Assembly (NCBI GenBank): GCA_022036555.1
Contig: CM039130.1
Span: forward strand, 19,060,570 to 19,124,569
From: Microstegium vimineum
Lineage: Eukaryota > Streptophyta > Magnoliopsida > Poales > Poaceae
Direction: 5' to 3'
Length of the DNA stretch: 64,000 nt
The notes under the pieces: generated by a model
What the model was told of the DNA's origin: nothing
What the model saw: the letters and a program-made list of their open reading frames with translations, nothing else
Databases searched by the model: none
Shown here: positions 35,545 to 46,897 of the stretch, one piece after another
Numbering within the stretch: the first letter of the stretch is position 1
Layout of the letters: every line of letters starts with the position of its first letter
Position numbers and translations under genes: made by a program

Positions 35545-37538
35545 TGAAGGACCGATAACGGCGACAACAGGGAGGGTGAATGGGAGCCAACAAAAACTTC
35601 TTTGAAAACTTGGCCCTTGTCCCAAAAATCACGCCCAAAGCAACTGCTCGACTGGGACGATGCACACATGACTCAACACGTGGGTCGATACCCTAGGAGA
35701 GGTCCTAGAGATACAACGAAGCGATCGAGAAACATCGGCGAACGAACCCCGGAAGAAGCAATTCAAAACAGCCAAGTCTGGGACTTCTTGGACTATCCGA
35801 GACTCAAGGCCGGACTGTCCGCGGTTTTAACTCCGGACTGTCCGAGCCTAGGGTGTGGACTATTCACAAGCAAAAAGTCTGAAACAGACAACTCTGGAAC
35901 AGTCCTTGGACTGGTCCCGGACTATCCAGACCTAGGTGCCGGACTGTCCGCGCCCGATAACAAGGGAGCCCAGATTGTCTGCTCTCACACGCTGGACTGT
36001 CTGTTGGCTAAAAACCCAAAAACCAACTTCTATGCAAGGGCTGTTGGACCCTTCCCGGATTGTCCGCGGTTCATCGGCGGACTGTCCACGGCATGGGGAC
36101 ATGAGAGGAGCTGAACTCGCCTATGCTCAGCCTCGACCCCTGGACTGTCCGTGCCCTAGGGACAAACTGTCCACGAACCTTGGAACAGAGGTGATTTGGG
36201 GGCGATTTTGAATCCCCTCTCCCCAAATCTTCCCAAAACTCAACCAAATCTTCACCAACCGCAACCAAACTTTATGGGCATGATCCCAGGCAGTTGGGGA
36301 GCTAACTCTAGGAGATGATCGCTCAATTTGGTGAGAATCAAAAGGCAGAAGGATGAACTCGGGAAAAAGCTCCAAAAGATGAACTCAAAATTGATTTCTC
36401 CCGATCCATGCGCTCGTGAGGATTCAAGTAAATTCCTTCGGTGGAAATGATCTACTCACGTCCTTGTACAACTTGATTCAAGCGGAATCAACCAAAACGA
36501 TCCATACCCAAAGATCTCGCCTCATGAACAAGAGGGGGGAAAAGGAGCAAAACAAGAACACAAAGAACTCAAGCAAATCGGGAGACAAATTCGCAAATTG
36601 AATCAACCATGGCACACAGAGGGATAGGGCCTCCGATTCCCGCACAAACTTGGTTTGAGTGTTTACACGAATCGACTGGAAAATCGATCTGAGGACCTCA
36701 TAACAAGAACACCTAAGGAGGGAGAGAGCTAGAGAGTGGAAGGGAGAAATGAGGGAATGAAAGAGGTGAGGGTGCTAAGCTCCCCAACATCCTTATTTAA
36801 CGGCGTGTTTGGACATTTCCAAAACACCCCTAGATACCTGAGTGAATCACCTAGCCCTAAAGGATTGTGATCCAACTCGTTAGATATTTTCTCCATCTTG
36901 ATTGGATGGCCCCGCTTCCTGCCCATACTTTCCATTGCCTCAACGCAATGTCCAAGATTTCGCCACGTGCCATTTCGCTTCCTTGGAAGCTCCACCTAGG
37001 TTTTGAGGCCCAAACCCGTAAACCGCCACCTATGGCTTTTGGCTCAACCACTGAACCCTGAGTTTTGAGGCCCAAACTTGGAAATCGCTCGACATGTGCC
37101 ACCGCGTCCTTGTCCGGTCAGTCACCATGTCTTGAGCCGAGTATGATACTCCATATGTGTCCCCCGCGCTCTACTTGCACGACCGTCGTTTTGACATGGT
37201 CAACACGGTCTACCTCCATATATTCTCGCACTAGTCGATGCCAAGTGCTAGCCGCCACGGCTAGTCCTCTGGCCCTTTGGTCCGTCGGTCCGAGCCTCGC
37301 TTCCGACCTTCACCGCTCTTGGTCCATCGACACGACAAGCGTCTACTTGACCTTCACCTCATCGTTGACTACTGTCTCTGGACTCAAATCCTGCACACCA
37401 CAAGCCGATAGATAGGGCACAATTTTTGCTTTTGCAGCAAGGTTAGTGAAAGACACTCAACCTGAACTACTCTTATGTTGAGTAATCACTTATCACAAAA
37501 TTGAAACATCATGGGAACATATCAACCATGTGTTCACA
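35545..37538 (-). repeat. R7: Sirevirus-type LTR, 1994 bp
   Basis: In minus orientation it starts TGTGAACACATGG (37538) and ends CGGTCCTTCA (35545). It aligns with the R13 5' LTR over most of its length, for example GGTTTGGGCCTCAAAACC-type blocks near 37000 and 56220. The central array (about 35795-36180) differs from R13. A polypurine tract precedes it, so it is a 3' LTR. Confidence 0.85.
35795..36180. repeat. Array of CCGGACTGTCCG-type palindromes in R7 LTR
   Basis: About nine copies of GGACTGTCC or near variants, several as CGGACTGTCCG (35811-35821, 35834-35844, 35940-35950), spaced irregularly by 20-90 bases. The array lies 250-640 bases from the LTR end. Confidence 0.85.
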
Positions 37539-37825
37539 ATGTCCCCCTTGATGAGTGCATTATCAACACAAGTGCATTTTAGCTTGAGCCAACGAAGGTA
37601 AAGCTTTCCAAATGACCAAAAGCCAAACACTTGAGAAGAGCAAAATGCATCCAAAACCTGATCCCCAAAGACATGGGCAACGGCTCAATGCAACCAAGAA
37701 AAACATAGCTAGCCCTCAAGAAGAGGAAGAAAAGGGCTCAAGATACCAAAAGAAACCTTATAGAGCCAACCGAAAGCACTAGACCCTCCAGAAGAGGCAA
37801 AGGCCCAACACATCTAGTAAGAACT
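37539..37825 (-). mobile_element. R7 internal 3' remnant with polypurine tract
   Basis: Minus strand reads TCAAGGGGGACAT at 37539-37551 next to the LTR start. The remaining 270 bases are non-coding and were cut off by R8. The style matches the 3' end of Sirevirus interiors. Confidence 0.7.
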
Positions 37826-39492
37826 TGTTGGCGTTTCTAACGGAATACTAAGTGGCGGGATCCTACCAACAACGCAAGAAATGTTGGGTCATATCTATAG
37901 CATCAGTTAAGTTAAGTTGTCATCCCTAACATGATACTAGAGACATGTATGTATTTATAATTATGACCCTTACTCAAAAGATATATATATTAAAGGTTAT
38001 CCGCAAGCGCACAGATACAACACACCCATTGTAGCACTTCCCCAGGAAAGTTCTAGGTATCGTTATTATAATTTTACCATTAGGAGATTAGCAAGATTAA
38101 TGAATGAAAGAGTAATAACTAGATCAATTTATAAATATGCATGCTTATGATTAAACTACTAACAACCTTACATATCTTGGCAGGGGTAAGATAAATGGCT
38201 AAATGGTATGATATATATAAAAATATATCATCATGGTAAATATGGGAATTCTAAACATAGAGAGAGACACATAACTCCAAGTAGAGCTAGAACAGGAGAT
38301 AAGCTAAGAACATAGATTCCTTAGTTATTTATATTTATTAAGTCTTTCGTCTAATCTAGTATATACATTATCTTCTATAGTATAATTAGCACTTCATTTA
38401 TGCATAAGGATGATTACTAAGGGAAAGTAAAAACATAGCAAACTTATCCCCCGTAACTGTAGGCATCGGTACATTCCTATATTCGGGTGGCTACAGAGGA
38501 CTCAACAGGTATATCACACCCGCGAGCTACCACATGACCCGGAACATATGGGACCATCGCAGGTAAATGTAGTCTAAGCACCACGCTTACACTGTCTCTA
38601 CCACCTAACTAACCTAAGGATTGAGCTAAGCGCTTTGCAAACATGTGCATAAAATAATTACTAATCATAACTATATCAAATATATAACTAGAATAAACTA
38701 GGAACATAATAAAGAGAAACATAAAAATATTAAAGTTGCACAAAGTCGAATAATGAGGTACAATGATAATTACCAGACCTCCTGATGGCGATCCAGAATC
38801 TTGAGCAACTCCCACTCTATTTATTTCTAGCTAGTTCTAACCATAAACTTTAATTAGTGTTCTACTCTCTCTAGAAAACCTAATGAGGTTGTCCATTCGA
38901 GGGACACCTCAGATCCTAAGATCTGAATATGAAGTATGGCGCTATAGATTACAAGGATAGGATGATCTCTGGGGGGTCTACACCTTTATTTATGTCCCTG
39001 GATAGGTGGAGCAATCCTTGAATTGGCAATGTGGTACTAATGTGTTGCACCATAATCTTCCTTGGTGGGATGAACCGCAACCCTTGGATCAAACCGACTT
39101 TGAACAACGGCGGAGTTTAGATCCATATGTCGGTTGGCGGTAGTCGTACGAAGATGGGCCTCAACGGGCCCGGGCCCAGGCCAGCCAGCCTAGGGGTGGG
39201 GCCGACCGACACCCCCTGGTGGGCTCTCAGCCTCCACCGCTTCGTGGAGTCTCCTTGATCCTTCTAGATGCTTCCCACATCGGTTTCCATCTCAGTTTCA
39301 CATTATCCCGATCTGTTAGAGTTGTAGATTGATTCCAACTGTTGTTTTCTGTGTTTAATCCCTTAGAAATCACAATTTACCAAAACTTTGTAATAATGTC
39401 AGTTTAAACCCTATTCTACCATGGCGATTGCTTTTATATCCTTTTTCATGGTTTATTTGATGGTTTACAATATGTGTTAATTACCATCAACA
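37826..39492 (-). repeat. R8: Athila-type 3' LTR, 1667 bp
   Basis: Minus orientation: starts TGTTGATGGTAA at 39492 and ends at 37826 with GCCAACA. It contains the CCGCAAGCGCACAGAT block and a region similar to R1 (ACTCAACAGG, CACCACGC). The GCCGACCGACACCCCC motif lies near 39197. AACTCCCCCAAGCTT follows on the plus strand, i.e. the polypurine tract, making this a 3' LTR. Confidence 0.85.
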
Positions 39493-39775
39493 AACTCCCC
39501 CAAGCTTAACCTTTGCTAGTCCCTTAGCAAACCTCAGGTGGATCAGTAGTTGCTTCAATGTTTTCATGTCTCAAAAGTACACATGCGTTCAAACCAAAAT
39601 TCTCCTCCAAATTAGAGTAAACTACTGTGACTTCAAACTTATCCATATTACCTTCAACCACTTGAGCAATTGAAAGATAGAACAATCAAGTCAAGCACTA
39701 TGTCTCAAATTCATTGATCAACCATCAATCTAGAGTTTTTTTGTAAAGATTTTCAAAATAAGGGAGAATAGTACT
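39493..39775 (-). mobile_element. R8 3' internal remnant
   Basis: Non-coding, similar to 1499-1800 of R1 (for example AGTTTTTTTGTA and ACAATCAAGTCAAGCAC versus the matching blocks). The right boundary near 39775 is approximate and is where R9-type sequence begins. Confidence 0.7.
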
Positions 39776-40162
39776 CTAGAGCACTTAATGGAAATTAAAT
39801 ATTTCAATAAGTATTACCCCAGCATATGGGTCAACAAATTATAGTCGATCAGATCAAATAGCTGATATGAGGTATATGGCCTTCAGAGCAAAAATGATCA
39901 ACCTGATCGATAGAAGATTGGTGATAGCCGATGCGGGATGCATCGCCTTTAGAGCAAAAAATACCAAAGAGACCAAAGGCAATAAAACGTAAGCTCTGTC
40001 AAAGCAGAGGTGCGGAATTATTGAAGCAACACTAACACATATGGTTGTATATGCCAAAAGTTGTTTCATTGATTTTCCCCTATCTACAAACTAATTGCCA
40101 ACAAACACTTTATTGATAATGTCCTCGACACGGGTGATCTCAGCTACCACCGCTCCGTGCTC

Positions 40163-40852
40163 CTAGAAGGCTTCCTTGAGAGTTGTGTAATCAGCAGGGC
40201 CTTCGTTCCTAGGGAATCCAGGTTCTATGTCCTGGAGGTTGATGTCAGTGTAGCATCGGCGGCGGCGAGAGCCACAACGGCACCGTGATGGACGCCGTGA
40301 AAAGCCACCTCCCGGACATGGTGCCGAATGTCTTGCAGATGATGCTCTAGCATCTTGCCGCGAGCATTCACGGTGTCGGCAGCCTTGGTGGCAATTTGAC
40401 ACAAGTTTTCCAGTTGCATCATCAATGCTGCAGGAACCAAAGGATCAAGGGGGCGAGAGGCAAAAGGTATAAAAATATCTAACGACTAGATTGAATTGTA
40501 TCTTACTCGTCATTGTGCTATCGACTGCAGATAGCTGATTCCTCGCCACAGTGAGCTCGTCCCTAGAGGCGTCCAAGGCCACCTATTGCAGCTCCACCAC
40601 CTTCTCGAGATGGTCCACCTCTTTGGTCACCTTCGAGTAACCCTTGTGGGTTTCCCGAAGCTGGTGGCGATCGGCTGCGATGGAGGGGGAGGCGACGGAG
40701 TCATCACTGCTAGAGGCGGAGCTGGACGGAGACACCAGAGTGATGGAAGCGTCGCCTTCCACAAACCTAGAAGTATAGAGAGGTTCGCCAGTCCTGAGGT
40801 TAATAGGGTGATTACTCCCATTAAGAACCACCCTGAAAATCATGGTCAGTAA
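40163..40852 (-). pseudogene. R9 antisense coiled-coil gene, 3' exons
   Basis: A minus-strand exon (about 40852-40507) is rich in Ser and Glu with a heptad-like stretch (YSKVTKEVDHLEKVVELQ). An intron of 79 bases follows at 40428-40506 (GTAAGA...CTGCAG), then a second exon (40427 to about 40225) with helical sequence ATKAADTVNARGKMLEHHLQ. A TAG interrupts the first exon near 40583. Position, antisense orientation, intron and coiled coil match the end of the R4 gene, so this is likely the same kind of plant-mobile-domain gene with its N-terminal part lost. Confidence 0.55.
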
Positions 40853-41310
40853 GAGGGAAAGAGAATAGTCGATAGATCTAGGAGTATCGACTCACCGTGT
40901 TGCACGGAGGCACTAGCACAAAGGGAGATCTTTGATTGGGATCTTGTCTGCCAGGGGCTTACCATGGTCATCACCATCGCCATTGGGGTTTTCTTGGATG
41001 GTTTCTTGAAAGCATTGAATAGGACTACAGTGCGGAGTTGAGGAGATAGTGCAGAGAAATGATGGAACGGTTGTGGTGAACTCAGGGGACGGTTTGCGAT
41101 ATATAAAGATTACCTCTAAGGTGTGAAGAGATGCTCAAAAAGTGCACTGTGGTAGATAAATTAATGACGAAAAATTAAGGAGTCGACCCTTTCGTATTCC
41201 AATGGTGAAAGATATTTTGGGGGAAGGCGATCGACTATTGGTAACTCTTGGGCTTCCCCGGTGAATTTTGGAATAAAATAATTTTATCCCAAAATTGGGG
41301 GGGGGGCATG

Positions 41311-42171
41311 TGTTGACACCATATTTTGGTGCAACCAAGATACCTACAGGTGGGCCCTGGTGACAGATCCAGATGGTTACCGCTTGATAGACTTGAATGA
41401 CCGGCTAAGGCAATTGATCGGAAGAGATCAAGGAAGGAGGAAGATACAACAGAGCATACACGTCGGGCTTTGATACAGAGGAAGATTGAGGTCCAAGTTA
41501 CCTTTTGTTTCTTTATTTTTAGAACTTATGTTATGATCGATTAGCATATGTGCTATGGTCTATAAATAGCTTAGTCAAGGTATTGTAAAGTACATCAGAC
41601 AAATCAAACACACAGCCCTTCGGCCCCGACCAAAAACCCTAGGAGTAGGAGTAGAGTGGATCTCGGTGAATCCTCGATGAATAGGGCTGTATCGACTAGA
41701 TCGACCTCCGGTTTGCTTATAAGTCTAGCCATGGTTCATGTCTTTTTTGTACGGTTGTATTGTGTAACTCATGCAAGCTCGATTTGAGCTAGTTATCAAT
41801 TTGAATCTATGTTCATGGGGCTGCATTGTTTCAATCTCACATGAGTCAATGTTTCAAGCTAGTTATCGGCTCTATTAGATTGGCAATCTAATAGATTCAT
41901 TAAGTTATCAATACTACTCATGTTGATCTATTTATCCTTTATAACAATATCCTGCCCAACCACAACCAACAGATTGGACCAGGCTTCAATTCTATCTAGA
42001 TCCATTGTTTTGTACGCTTATATGCCTATATCCCTCAAAACAATAGATCTTAGATCTTATCGTCTAATCTATAGATCATGATTGTCACATGTTGTGGATT
42101 CGAGATATTCAATCAGTTATAGATTGATCTGAGAATGAGTGGATTTGGCCTAACATGCTTGTGATGGCTGC
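41311..42171 (+). repeat. R9 3' LTR, truncated at right
   Basis: Starts TGTTGACACC after the polypurine tract. TATAAATA lies at 41561-41568, followed by a leader with CAGCCCTTCGGCCCC. It ends without a CA terminus at 42171, where the R10 LTR begins, so the end was lost or lies elsewhere. Confidence 0.75.
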
Positions 42172-43690
42172 TGTTGACGGTCCTTAGAGTCAACTTTTTA
42201 AGCAATTATAAACATGATAATTGGATCCATCAAATATAATATCTAGAAATATAGGGCTTTAATTAAAAATTTCCATGAGTTTTGGTGTCTCATTATTTTC
42301 CAGGGACTATTCCAGAAAAGAGTAAAGGGACTCCAATCAGAGAAGATATTGAATAAATCCCGCGGAGAAACACATACCATTTTACTCACGGAGGATCCCG
42401 CAAACACCAAAGCGAAGATGGGCCCCGAACCCCACCATGTGGGGCCGGCTGGCATGGGTTGGGGCTGGGCGGCACCCCCCTAGGCCCACTATCCACCGTC
42501 TTCTGGAAGCATCCTCCATCGCCTTTGAAGATTGATCTTAGCCCTATGTGAAGTCGGTTTGATCCAATGGCTGTCGTGCATCCTACCGGACTATAAATAG
42601 GAGGGCATACCCCTGGAGGGGCAATCCCAGATCATTCAGTCAATTTGAGATCCATTCAGTCTAAGTCATAGGAGATCTAGTCATCTAGAGCCATAAACTT
42701 TAGTTCATCTAGAGCACTTTCTAGTTCATAGCATAGCCTAGTTAGATTCGAGAGTAGAGGAAGTCAAGATTTGATCTTGGACTCCCGATGTTGTCAAGAG
42801 ATTGGAGTCTAGTACAGTTCTTATTCTCTTATTCTCTTTTAGTATTTATCTACAATTGTATGATATTTATAGGCAACACTATTCTTCATTAATATGTTCT
42901 TGTTTACTTTGTTCATTGTCTACGTTAATATATCTAGTATAGTTAGTTTACTATTGAGTTCATGCACATGTTCGTATAGCGCTCGTCTATTTGATCATAT
43001 GGCGAGTGGTAGGCAGTATGTAGGCGTGGTGCTTAGATACATTGCTTATCTGCGGATGCCACCAGTTGTGCCGGGTCATGGGGTAGATCATGGACGTGAC
43101 GGGTCCATTGAGTCCTTTGTAGGCCTCCCCCGGTGCAGTGGTTTGGTAGGAAGGAATTGTCAGGTTGAGGATATCTTATTATATCTGACGTTTCTGAACT
43201 CAACTCATCCTGTTCATCACCCCATTGTGGTTGGAAATATTGGTAGTATTACTTAACAATGATTACTAGATGTACTTGCACTAACTAGCGTAGCTTTGAC
43301 GGTAGCTAGAATACTTAGGAGTTATTTCTTTATTACTTGTATTAGACGACACTTGTGTAGTGACTAGAATGCTCTAGATAACTTTATCCTTATTATTATT
43401 ACGATGATGACTGATCAATTTACCCTTATCATATGTATATTTATCATGTGACTTACCCTGTTTAAGAGTAGAGATCATTGATGGTTAAATCCCTTCATTA
43501 ATTTCATATGCTTGTTATCAATATTATAGATTATTAGTTTTAGCTAGACCTTCGCACTGGTAGAATATAAATGACAACCTGGTAATACTATAGGTAAAAT
43601 GCTACAATGGTATATTTAATTTGTCCGCTTGTTCTTTTTTTCTAGCTTATTAATATTTTTTTCTATTCTAAGCAAACCTTGATTAAGGGG
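42172..43690 (+). repeat. R10: Athila-type LTR, right end uncertain
   Basis: Starts TGTTGACGGTCCTTAGAG, like the R1 LTR start. TATAAATA lies at 42592-42599. The second half mirrors the other Athila-like LTRs (TAGGCGTGGTGCTTAGA, ATGCTACAATGGTAT). The terminal ACCAACA and a primer site are missing, so the LTR is cut near 43690 where CACTA-type sequence starts; that boundary is approximate. Confidence 0.75.
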
Positions 43691-44358
43691 CCATGGGACT
43701 TGTGTCTTTGTCCTAGACCAAAGGCACATGTGCCCAATAGATGCAATCACATATAAAAAAATAGACCGGTGCAATACCAAACACATATGTGGCAATAATA
43801 TACACTTTTGCCTCGCCTATAACACTTTAGTTGCAATTAACAACTACCTATTGCAATGGGCGCGTGAACTTCTTACAACGTACCAATAGTGTGGCAATTC
43901 TAGCTTTATATTGCATCAGTTTTATTAATCAGTTGCAATAACCAACACCCTAATTGCAATGGTCCTGAGAACTTCTTACAATGTACCAAATGTGTGGCAA
44001 TTCTAGCTTTATATTGCATCAGTTGTATTATTCAGTTGCAATAACCAACACCTTAATTGCAATGGTCGTGAGAAACCTTGCAACCCAACAACACTGTAGC
44101 AATAAAATGAATGAATAGCAACTATGTACTCTATGTTGCAAGAGCACCAGATAGTTGCAACGCTAATCAACATTAATGCCACGAAATGTCATCATGGTAA
44201 ACATGCACACCTATGGCCACAGTGTATAAAAAAGGGTTGCTATAGGGATAACGTATTGTCACGGTTTGGACAAATATTGCAGAACGTCCCCCTTTTACCA
44301 CAGTTTTTCAGGCGTTGCATGGAGGGTAGTGTGGAAATTTGGCGCGAATCTTGTAGTG
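43691..44358. mobile_element. R11: terminal fragment of a CACTA-type DNA transposon
   Basis: The right end, read on the minus strand, is CACTACAAGATTCGCGCC, a classic CACTA terminus. It is followed by TAC, compatible with a 3-bp target duplication. Just inside lies a subterminal region of short repeats based on TTGCAAT, in direct and inverted order, and a 103-bp tandem repeat. No transposase is present and the other terminus is not in the window. It interrupts the Gag of R12 near its N-terminus. Confidence 0.75.
43851..44070. repeat. 103-bp tandem repeat in CACTA subterminal region
   Basis: TTGCAATGG starts units at 43851, 43954 and 44057. Both full units include CTTCTTACAA, GTGTGGCAATTCTAGC and AGTTGCAATAACCAACACC. 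The third unit is partial. Confidence 0.85.
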
Positions 44359-46884
44359 TACTACGACTCCAAGGTTGGAAAGAAGAAGAAGGAGAAGGAT
44401 GATGGCAGCAGCAACAACAAGAAGAAGTACTCCGCCGTATCCTTCAACTATTCTTATTTAACTAACCGTGATCGTAAGTCTTTTGTGAATGTTCCCACCG
44501 GCAAGTTACCTCATTTCGATGGGACTAACTTTGCTAAGGGGAAGCATTTGATGAAGGCTTACCTTATTGGTCTTCACCCCGGTCTTTGGGAGATTGTTGT
44601 GAAGGGTGTGTAGGTGCCGGAGGATCCTGAAGAGCCAACAAATGAAGAGATGTTTGTTGTCCATCCCAATGCTCAAGCTACAAGCATCCTCCTTATTGCT
44701 TTCGATGGAAATGAGTACAATAGAGTGATGAATGTGGATGTGGCCAAGCAAATTTGGGACACCTTACACTTAGCTCATGAAGGTGTGGATAAGGTGAGAA
44801 AGACAAAGATTGACTTGATGATGGCCAAGCTCAATCGGTTTGTTATTGTGGATGGTGAAGGTGCACAAGAGATGTTTGACCAGTTGATGACCATGGTTGG
44901 CAAGATTACAGGATATGGTTGTGAGGAGCTTGATGATCACAAGGTGGTGAAAATCATGTTGGAAGCCTACTCACCAAGGAATGAGACTGTGGTCACCTTG
45001 ATTAGAGACAAGAAGAAGTTTGAGCACTTCACTCCCAATGATGTGCTTGGAAGATTGTTGACCTTTGACATGCAAAGAGAGGAAGCAAATCAAAGAAGAA
45101 AGCTTGGAGAGTTGCAATCAAAGCTTGATGGCATGAAGATCAAGGATGTGGCTCTCAAATCAAGCAAGACAACCAAGAAAAGCTTCCCAAGCAAGAAAGA
45201 GGGCAGCAAGAAAGCATCTACAAGCAAGCCCAAGAAAATGAAGCAAGTGCAACAAGAAGATGACTCTACTTCCTCCTCAAGTGATGATGAAGAAGATGGG
45301 GCTGATTTTGAAGAGATCAAGGATGTTGCTTTCTTCATCAAGAAGTTCAACAAGGGCTTGAAGCAAAATGGGTACAAGTTTGTGAAAATAAGATTTCCTA
45401 ACAAGAAGAAGAGGACTTGTTACAATTATGGTAGCACTGAGCACTTTGTTGCTAAGTGCCCAAATGAGAAGAAAGATGGCTTCTACAAGAAAGAGAGACA
45501 AGAAGGCAAGTTTGAGAATAAGAGAAGATTCAAGCAAGTGGGTGAGGCTCATATTGGCCATTAGTGGGATTCATCACTAGATAGCACAAGTGATGGGGAT
45601 GAGAAGCTAGCTACCATTGCAATTCAAGAATCATCCCTAACACCGAAGCTCTTCACCAACATGAGTGATGATGATGACTACTACTCCCCTCACATTTGCC
45701 TTATGGCAAAGGGTGAGAAGGTAAAATCAAAAGCCAAACCCCTTCCTCACTCTCATGATGCTTCTAGTAGTGATATTAGTGACACCTCTTGTGATGAAGG
45801 TTCTAGTGATGAAGAAATGGATGAAATCATAAAGAACCTAAATCCTAAAATCACACTAAGAATCACTAAGCTAAAGGAGGAATTAGAGGGAATCCAAGTA
45901 GAGTTGGACAATAGAGAAAGTGATCTTGATGATCTTGAGAAAATGTATATTGCCAACAAGGAAGCTCTTAAGGTAGAGAGAAGTGAGGTGAACTCCTTGC
46001 GAAGGGCCTTGGCCAAAGAGCAAGAAGAGCATGCTCTCACTAAGAAGGCAAATATTTCACTCCATGAGAAGTATTGTGTCTTAGATTAAAAGCACAAGAA
46101 AATGGAGTTGCAATATAACCTTCTTTGGGAGAGCAACCCACAGCCCTCTACCTTAAAGGAGACCTCTATTCCATCCACTAGCCAAGGTTGTGGAAGATGT
46201 TTTGAAATTGATATAAATGCTTATTCCACTAACCTTTCCAATATGAAAGCCATGAGAAAGGAGATTGCAAGACTCAATTCCTTGCTAAATGAGAAGTGCA
46301 ATGATGAGAAGAAGTCAACAAGTGGCAAAGTTGATCAACCAAAGAAGCCACAATTCAAAGATGGGAGACATCCTTTCATCAAGGATGGACTTGGCCTCAC
46401 TCAAGGAGGAAAAAAGAATGGAAGAAAGAATGTATAAGGAATTGAATATGTTCAGTTTGTGAGCAGTGGAAGAATAGGTATAGAGAGGCCTGCACAGCCA
46501 GTGGCACAAGCCTCACCCCGAGCAGCACAGCCACCCAAGGGCGGCAGTGCCGCTCCCCGTAGAAAAGGGAAGGCCACCTATGATTCCACTGTCCACAGTA
46601 AGCACATGAAAGAGGTGTATAAGGTGAAGAATGAGGTGCAGAAGCCAAAGGAAACTATTTGGGCCACCCCAAATAGATATTCATATCAATCAAGGGCTCA
46701 AGCATCTCGCTCAAGTTTGAAATCTTGCTTTGAGTTGAAGAACAACAACAAGGGTGAAGTGATTGCCAAGCACATTGGCAATGGAAAGAATATTTACATC
46801 AATGCTTTCATTTGGGTTCCTAAGAATCTTGTTACTAATATGCAGGGCCCCAAGAATCTTTGGGGACCTAAATCAAGGAACTAA
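44359..46884 (+). pseudogene. R12 Gag
   Basis: One frame from the R11 junction to TAA 46882-46884, interrupted by stops at 44611-44613, 45562-45564, 46087-46089 and 46435-46437. N-terminal copia Gag (PTGKLPHFDGTNF, GLHPGLWEIVVKGV), then the body to about 45100, a Lys/Ser-rich stretch, and a zinc knuckle at 45418-45459 reading CYNYGSTEHFVAKC, where the second Cys is Tyr. A coiled coil follows at about 45840-46080. The C-terminal part contains the palindromic DNA motif at 46540-46557, encoding GGSAAP. Confidence 0.85.
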
Positions 46885-46897
46885 ACTTGTTTTGTAG

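Larger units (their letters stand above)
39776..42171 (+). mobile_element. R9: Tat-type element, 3' internal region and 3' LTR
   Basis: Polypurine tract AAAATTGGGGGGGGGG (41291-41306) plus CATG precedes an LTR starting TGTTGACACCATATTTTGG, as in R4. The interior carries an antisense coiled-coil gene fragment, again as in R4. The 5' part is missing. The right end is cut by R10. Confidence 0.75.

Noticed and set aside
35602..36211. Frames of 91-170 codons across the R7 LTR array
   Set aside because: They are read through the CGGACTGTCCG array and give repeated peptide scraps; the sequence is LTR and not coding.
37826..43690. R8 and R10 LTRs as the two ends of one element
   Set aside because: They are in opposite orientation, as judged by the TGTTGATGG/TGTTGACGG start positions and the R8 polypurine tract.
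43851..44070. A CRISPR-like array
   Set aside because: The units are 103-bp near-identical tandem repeats without unique spacers, in plant DNA next to a CACTA terminus.
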